Source: Patescibacteria group bacterium (GTDB lineage: Bacteria > Patescibacteriota > Saccharimonadia > Saccharimonadales > Saccharimonadaceae). From it: a stretch of DNA of 9,134 nt. Where the stretch lies: NCBI GenBank assembly GCA_030917245.1, contig JAUPVA010000003.1, positions 1 through 9,134 on the forward strand, read 5' to 3'. The position numbers and the translations under genes are program-made. How positions within the stretch are numbered: the stretch's first letter is position 1; every line of letters starts with the position of its first letter. Below the pieces are notes generated by a model, which searched no databases, was not told the DNA's origin, and saw only the letters and a program-made list of their open reading frames with translations. Of the stretch, positions 6,267-9,134 are shown piece after piece.

Positions 6267-6270
6267 GTTT

Positions 6271-6825
6271 TTACCTTACGATAATTTGACCACGAGTAGG
6301 AGGACGAGGGTCAATTGGCCGTGAGACCGAAGTTCGCGGAGCAGAGAGCTTTTTTAAAACCGCCTTTGCTTGCGTGGCGAAAGTGTGCTTACCGCTGATA
6401 ACAAGTGGATGTTCGGTTGGATGGGGAGCGCTGAAGCGTTTGTGGTTTGCCTTATATTCGTCTTGGCCAATGCCGCTCGAACGATAGGTACGATTCATGG
6501 CAGTGTCGGCATCTACCTGCACCCATACGAATAGTGGCACATAGCCAGCTGCTCGAAGCATCTTTGCTAGTTCACTACGCTCGACACGTGACGACAGCGA
6601 AAGTTCAATTACTACTGATCGCCCAGTTTTAATCATTTGTTTGATCATCAATTGCATTAGCGATTCTGCCGCAGCGACATCTTTAGAGGATTCTAAGAAT
6701 TTACCTTGCTCGATAAAGGGAGCGTTGAACGTTTCAGAAAACTTCTCGGCAAAAAAAGTTTTGCCACTGCCCTGTATTCCAACCGTAACGATAGCATGTG
6801 GCTTGTCGAGCTGAAGAGACTTCAT
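6271..6825 (-). CDS. P-loop kinase-like ATPase (AAA_33/zeta-like fold)
   Basis: A 184-residue NTP-binding protein. Walker A is GIQGSGKT at 16-23. A hydrophobic strand VVIEL around residues 70-74 follows a helix, as in small-molecule kinases. A lid-like region contains NRTYRSSGIG with several arginines. It resembles the many short AAA_33-type kinases (polynucleotide-kinase, shikimate-kinase-like or zeta-like), whose substrates cannot be read from sequence. The C-terminal 25 residues are Pro/Arg-rich (SVSRPIDPRPPTRG), probably unstructured, possibly a nucleic-acid or partner contact. ATG at 6825 has no Shine-Dalgarno and lies 9 nt after TATACT, so the mRNA would have a 2-3 nt leader. It is coupled to the downstream YgjP gene. 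The target could be a nucleotide, RNA or protein. Confidence 0.82.
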   Translation of the reverse strand: MKSLQLDKPHAIVTVGIQGSGKTFFAEKFSETFNAPFIEQGKFLESSKDVAAAESLMQLMIKQMIKTGRSVVIELSLSSRVERSELAKMLRAAGYVPLFVWVQVDADTAMNRTYRSSGIGQDEYKANHKRFSAPHPTEHPLVISGKHTFATQAKAVLKKLSAPRTSVSRPIDPRPPTRGQIIVR

Positions 6826-6834
6826 ATAAATGAC

Positions 6835-6863
6835 AGTATACCAAATATCTTCAGATGTGTCCT
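6835..6863 (-). promoter_or_regulatory. Promoter of the P-loop kinase/YgjP pair
   Basis: On the minus strand AGGACA (6863-6858) and TATACT (6840-6835) are separated by 17 bp. The -35 matches the last four bases of TTGACA and overlaps the stop codon of the upstream gene. The -10 is 5/6. Expected start is at 6827-6828, 2-3 nt before the ATG, so the message is effectively leaderless. Confidence 0.55.
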
Positions 6864-7650
6864 AATAATCGGAGTCGTTGCCTAAGTCGAGAAGTGTTTC
6901 TATGAGTTCAGTACGATTCAAGTGAGAGGTTTCGATTTGATTGTGTTGCGCTATGACATACCCTTGAATTATCTGTTTTAGATAAATTGCATCTTTACGC
7001 CAGAAATAGTCGATTTCGTAATGATCGGTAGAATTCATAACTCGGCTTGAAATAATGAGAGATCCGAAAATCGGACCAGTACTACACGCGACGTTAAGGA
7101 CATCTTCTATTCGAATACTAATGACACTCGATGTCCAGAAGAAAGTACGCTTTGTAATGGTAACTTTTGTACGATCGACGATTACGGAATCGGGAAATAA
7201 ATTTACCGGTAAGATGACCGTTTGGTAGCTCGCAAGCAGCTGATGTGATTTACGTACTATCTTTTGCAGCCCTTCGCGTGGGTCAAGAGTTCGGCTATCG
7301 CGCTCCTGCGATTCTCGGATTCCTTGGCTTGCCCTAGCCTTAACACTGCCTGCTTTTGGCTTAGTATCTTTTCGCAGGTCTGTATCTGTAAGGTACTCGC
7401 CTTGACCGCTTGATTGAGTAGATTTTGTACGCTTAGCTTCTTTTTGACGACCGAGAGCGGCGCCAAACAAAAGCTTATCAGGATTAATTCCCGACACGTC
7501 CTGGGTTAGAAATGTCTTTGTAACGTCGTATGTCCGCGCCGCTAATGCACCCATTTTACGGCTTTGACGCATAAGTAGCTCGTATGGACTCACGCGGCCT
7601 TGAAAGTCATCGGAAATAGAGGTTCTGTTTACTGAATCTTCGTCATTCAT
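6862..7650 (-). CDS. Hypothetical protein with a probable bacterial PH-like domain
   Basis: A 262-residue protein I cannot assign to a named gene. Residues 1-135 are charged, rich in Lys, Arg, Ser, Gln and Asp and low in hydrophobics, so largely disordered, apart from a possible helix at about 21-66 (SPYELLMRQ to GAALG). Residues 143-235 alternate hydrophobic strands: VILPVNLFPDSVIVDRTKVTI, then FFWTSSVISIRIEDVLNV, then FGSLIISSR, ending in a helix. This resembles a bacterial PH-like (bPH) domain: the phrase 'gives X a value, sets when to use it' found in bPH strands 1-7. No membrane helix. ATG at 7650 has GGAG nine bases upstream. The gene has its own extended -10 promoter and lies between the Nudix and kinase genes. 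Role unknown; scaffold or membrane-proximal binding is only a guess. Confidence 0.7.
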   Translation of the reverse strand: MNDEDSVNRTSISDDFQGRVSPYELLMRQSRKMGALAARTYDVTKTFLTQDVSGINPDKLLFGAALGRQKEAKRTKSTQSSGQGEYLTDTDLRKDTKPKAGSVKARASQGIRESQERDSRTLDPREGLQKIVRKSHQLLASYQTVILPVNLFPDSVIVDRTKVTITKRTFFWTSSVISIRIEDVLNVACSTGPIFGSLIISSRVMNSTDHYEIDYFWRKDAIYLKQIIQGYVIAQHNQIETSHLNRTELIETLLDLGNDSDY

Positions 7651-7676
7651 GCCAACATTCTCCGATCTGTGCCTTC

Positions 7677-7706
7677 AGTATATCATTTTCGTAGTTCGAA
7701 GTACAA
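7677..7706 (-). promoter_or_regulatory. Extended -10 promoter of the PH-like gene
   Basis: On the minus strand TGATATACT (7685-7677) is an extended -10. TTGTAC (7706-7701) lies 18 bp upstream as a partial -35. Predicted start is near 7670, giving a 5' UTR of about 20 nt that holds the GGAG Shine-Dalgarno. Unlike the genes on either side, this one has a conventional leader. Confidence 0.6.
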
Positions 7707-7714
7707 CTACGTAG
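7691..7714. promoter_or_regulatory. Operator-like inverted repeat over the -35 of the PH-like gene
   Basis: GTAGTT (7691-7696) and AACTAC (7705-7710) are perfect inverted half-sites 8 bp apart. The right arm continues into the 8-bp palindrome CTACGTAG (7707-7714). The repeat covers the -35 and most of the spacer of the PH-like gene's promoter, where a repressor would act. No regulator gene of the usual type is in the window, so the binding protein is unknown. Confidence 0.35.
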
Positions 7715-7755
7715 GAGTACGCATCGCGGAGACGTTATGTCAAAGATGCGAACAT

Positions 7756-8205
7756 TTAACTGATAGCAGAATAGTAATCAAAGATTTTTCGTTCTGCGAA
7801 GTTACTTGAGTGCTTAAATTCCGCAGGATGTTTGAACGCAATTTCATCACCATCTTCACCGGGACTAAATTTCATGTTTTCTGCCGTGACTTCAAAAATG
7901 AGACGGACCTGCCATACATTTGCATTAGGTAAGTAAATAGGATCATCAACGGCTACTACGCAGTAAGTAAATTCGCCTTCGAGCTCAACCTCTTCTTTTA
8001 ACTCACGTGCGATTGCCGCTTTGAGACTCTCTTCATGGTCCATGCCGCCTCCCGGTAAGTCCCACCAATCTCGTCCGGTTTCTTTTACGACAAGTACTTC
8101 GCCTTGATTGTTAAATACCATACCTTTAAGAGAAACGCGGTACAGATAATCGTTTTTACGCCCAAGGGCGCTCTGGTCAATATTGCCGTGAACTGGTGGT
8201 TGCAT
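7756..8205 (-). CDS. Nudix hydrolase
   Basis: A 149-residue Nudix enzyme that cleaves a nucleoside diphosphate linked to another moiety, using Mg2+. The Nudix box runs from G53 to L75: G-x5-E59-x7-R67-E68-L-K-E71-E72-V-E-L. The catalytic RExxEE is intact. The glycine that normally ends the box (EExGU) is E74 here. WWDLPGG before the box is typical of the MutT/NUDT group. The substrate cannot be told. Residues 1-19 are a polar lead-in, and no signal peptide is seen. ATG at 8205 has no Shine-Dalgarno and lies exactly 6 nt after TATACT, indicating a leaderless message. The downstream gap to the PH-like gene is 105 bp and holds that gene's promoter. Cytosolic. Confidence 0.93.
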   Translation of the reverse strand: MQPPVHGNIDQSALGRKNDYLYRVSLKGMVFNNQGEVLVVKETGRDWWDLPGGGMDHEESLKAAIARELKEEVELEGEFTYCVVAVDDPIYLPNANVWQVRLIFEVTAENMKFSPGEDGDEIAFKHPAEFKHSSNFAERKIFDYYSAIS

Positions 8206-8211
8206 TAGAAA

Positions 8212-8242
8212 AGTATAGCGTATTCTCTAAGTGCGGTGCCAA
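8212..8242 (-). promoter_or_regulatory. Promoter of the Nudix gene; predicted leaderless start
   Basis: On the minus strand TTGGCA (8242-8237, 5/6) and TATACT (8217-8212, 5/6) are 19 bp apart, longer than optimal. TATACT is followed by TTTCTA and then the ATG at 8205, so the expected +1 is the A of the ATG. Confidence 0.55.
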
Positions 8243-8268
8243 CACGAGACCGTGATTATTCGTGTCGG
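8239..8268 (-). repeat. Hairpin spanning the stop codon of the zinc-ribbon gene
   Basis: CCAACACGA (8239-8247) and TCGTGTCGG (8260-8268) can form a 9-bp stem with a 12-nt loop. The one imperfect position is a G.U wobble in minus-strand RNA. The TAA stop of the upstream gene sits in the loop, and one arm overlaps the -35 of the Nudix promoter. There is no T-tract after it, so if it terminates transcription it is non-canonical; it may instead set the mRNA 3' end. Confidence 0.4.
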
Positions 8269-9134
8269 TAAGCGCCAAGAATCGTATTTAGTTCAATACC
8301 GTCAAGCCACCGGTACTGGCAAGTTCGACACACGTCTATATAGATTTCAGAAAACTGATACTGCTGCCTCGACATAACTGAGGTGCAATTTGGACATATC
8401 ACTTGTGGAAGTTCCGTTTTACTCACCGTGCTATAAGCTTTTGGCGGCTTGCCCAAGGCCTCTCGTAACTGTTTTTCAAAACTTGCACTGTCGAGCCTTG
8501 TTGCGACGATTTGACTGCCGGTTATGAGATATCCATGCCCTTCGGGACAAGCCAGCCAGTTTTTACCTTTCATTAGCGGTATATTGCATGCTGGACATTT
8601 CAACTTGCCTGAGATGGGGCGCAATGCTTCTTTCATCTTCAGTAAACTAATTTTGTAAGAAGAGCCGCGTGCGTTTGCAGGCGTAATATTTTCAATAAAA
8701 TTATCTATGACAGATAGGTCCGGTAATGCACCGTTATCGTAAAGATAGAATGAGGAGCGGTGTATTTCCCAGGTGCACTGCCGAAGGAAGTCTATGCAGT
8801 ATGCCATTGCCTCAGGATCAAGCACATAGCGTAGTTGCGAATCTTTGCCTTGCTCGGCGTACAAGTCGAAGTATGAAGAATAATCACCTTCCAAATCCAC
8901 TTTTTGCATATTTCTTGGACTGGCAATAGTTTCGCCAGGCTTACCAACAGGTCGCCCGATGAGGTGTACTTCAGATGCAAACGGAAGTGAAATCGTATAC
9001 AGCCCGGCTACCGCGCCGCGCTCGCCCGAGCCACCGCTGACAGCATACACAAAACTATAGCCACTTGGCGTACGGCCAATTGTTCCATGTTGAAGATTTT
9101 CAAACGCCTCAGCAGAGATTAAATACGGTTCTTG
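8256..9134 (-). CDS. Zinc-ribbon protein (zf-TFIIB type) with a DUF3137-like N-terminal region, 5'-partial
   Basis: The frame is open to the window edge, giving 292 visible residues. An apparent GTG start at 9050 lies within continuous coding sequence and is probably an internal Val. Residues 1-165 are a mixed alpha/beta region with FDLYAEQGKDSQLRYVLDPE, recalling DUF3137 proteins (an FxVYs...A-RYILTP pattern); this assignment is tentative. Two zinc sites follow. The first has C180, C183, C196 and H200 (CPAC...CPEGH). The second has C247, C250, C269 and C272 (CPNC...CRTC), followed by WLDGIEL, the tail typical of zf-TFIIB domains, where a short helix packs on the ribbon. No membrane segment is visible, though one could lie upstream. 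Function unknown. Confidence 0.75.
   Translation of the reverse strand, partial: QEPYLISAEAFENLQHGTIGRTPSGYSFVYAVSGGSGERGAVAGLYTISLPFASEVHLIGRPVGKPGETIASPRNMQKVDLEGDYSSYFDLYAEQGKDSQLRYVLDPEAMAYCIDFLRQCTWEIHRSSFYLYDNGALPDLSVIDNFIENITPANARGSSYKISLLKMKEALRPISGKLKCPACNIPLMKGKNWLACPEGHGYLITGSQIVATRLDSASFEKQLREALGKPPKAYSTVSKTELPQVICPNCTSVMSRQQYQFSEIYIDVCRTCQYRWLDGIELNTILGAYRHE

Noticed and set aside
5929..6324. A 131-codon + strand open frame opposite the YgjP-like gene
   Set aside because: It is antisense to a gene with a complete zinc-site signature, shows no recognisable domain, and has no ribosome binding site.
7714..7743. Perfect TTGACA (minus strand, 7743-7738) as a second promoter for the PH-like gene
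   Set aside because: No acceptable -10 lies 16-18 bp downstream (best TACTCC); the extended -10 at 7677-7685 is a better candidate.
7720..7750. CGCATC/GATGCG inverted repeat after the Nudix gene as a terminator
   Set aside because: The stem is only 6 bp, the loop is 19 nt and there is no T-tract on either strand.
7737..7763. Eight-codon + strand micro-ORF (MSKMRTFN) with GGAG at good spacing
   Set aside because: It is too short to support by sequence alone, has no convincing + strand promoter, and overlaps the end of the Nudix gene in antisense. It could be revisited with ribosome profiling.
9048..9050. GTG at 9050 as the start of the zinc-ribbon gene
   Set aside because: The frame continues open for 28 more codons to the window end, with no Shine-Dalgarno or -10 box before the GTG; it is more likely an internal valine.
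1..9134. Insertion sequences, CRISPR arrays, tRNA/rRNA genes, phage or defence modules
   Set aside because: No transposase, integrase or Cas-like proteins, no regularly spaced direct repeats, no tRNA-like cloverleaf and no defence-family proteins were seen; the window looks like ordinary core chromosome.

Overview
The window is a gene-dense bacterial chromosome segment with 12 protein genes (two cut by the window edges), no RNA gene, no mobile element and no CRISPR array. By eye the GC content is about 43-45%. Small, tightly packed genes, an abbreviated secE-nusG-rplK cluster without rplA, a fused trehalose synthase/phosphatase, and several genes with a -10 box directly in front of the start codon all suggest a reduced-genome lineage. 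My best guess is Candidatus Saccharibacteria/Patescibacteria, or a deep Gram-positive-like relative. This is an impression from protein character and gene order, not a phylogenetic result. The code looks standard, although none of the 12 visible stop codons is TGA.

Left part (1-1590): the last 513 residues of a bifunctional trehalose-6-phosphate synthase/phosphatase run on the + strand. They end at a hairpin terminator shared with the convergent ribosomal operon. Positions 1591-3340 hold a minus-strand operon transcribed secE -> nusG -> 76-aa ORF -> rplK. It has a near-consensus promoter, a stem-loop at the expected 5' end of the transcript, and clear Shine-Dalgarno sequences between genes. 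The 76-aa ORF is unrecognised but has the best ribosome binding site in the window. rplA does not follow rplK.

Middle (3342-5567): a membrane-anchored GT2 glycosyltransferase (+) is divergent from secE and shares its promoter DNA. Its stop codon abuts the stop codon of a convergent soluble PAS-histidine kinase (-).

Right part (5574-9134, all minus): in transcription order, a zinc-ribbon protein (5' end outside the window), a Nudix hydrolase, a protein with a probable PH-like domain, a P-loop kinase-like ATPase, a YgjP/DUF45 metallopeptidase-fold protein, then the histidine kinase. Promoter-like -10 boxes precede the Nudix gene, the PH-like gene, the kinase and the histidine kinase, so this is probably a row of short transcription units and not one operon. 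The kinase and YgjP genes are clearly coupled.

The most notable signal is that three start codons (GT2, histidine kinase, Nudix) lie exactly 6 nt after a good -10 hexamer, and a fourth (the kinase) lies 9 nt after one. None of the four has a Shine-Dalgarno sequence. This is what leaderless mRNAs look like, alongside SD-led genes in the same window.
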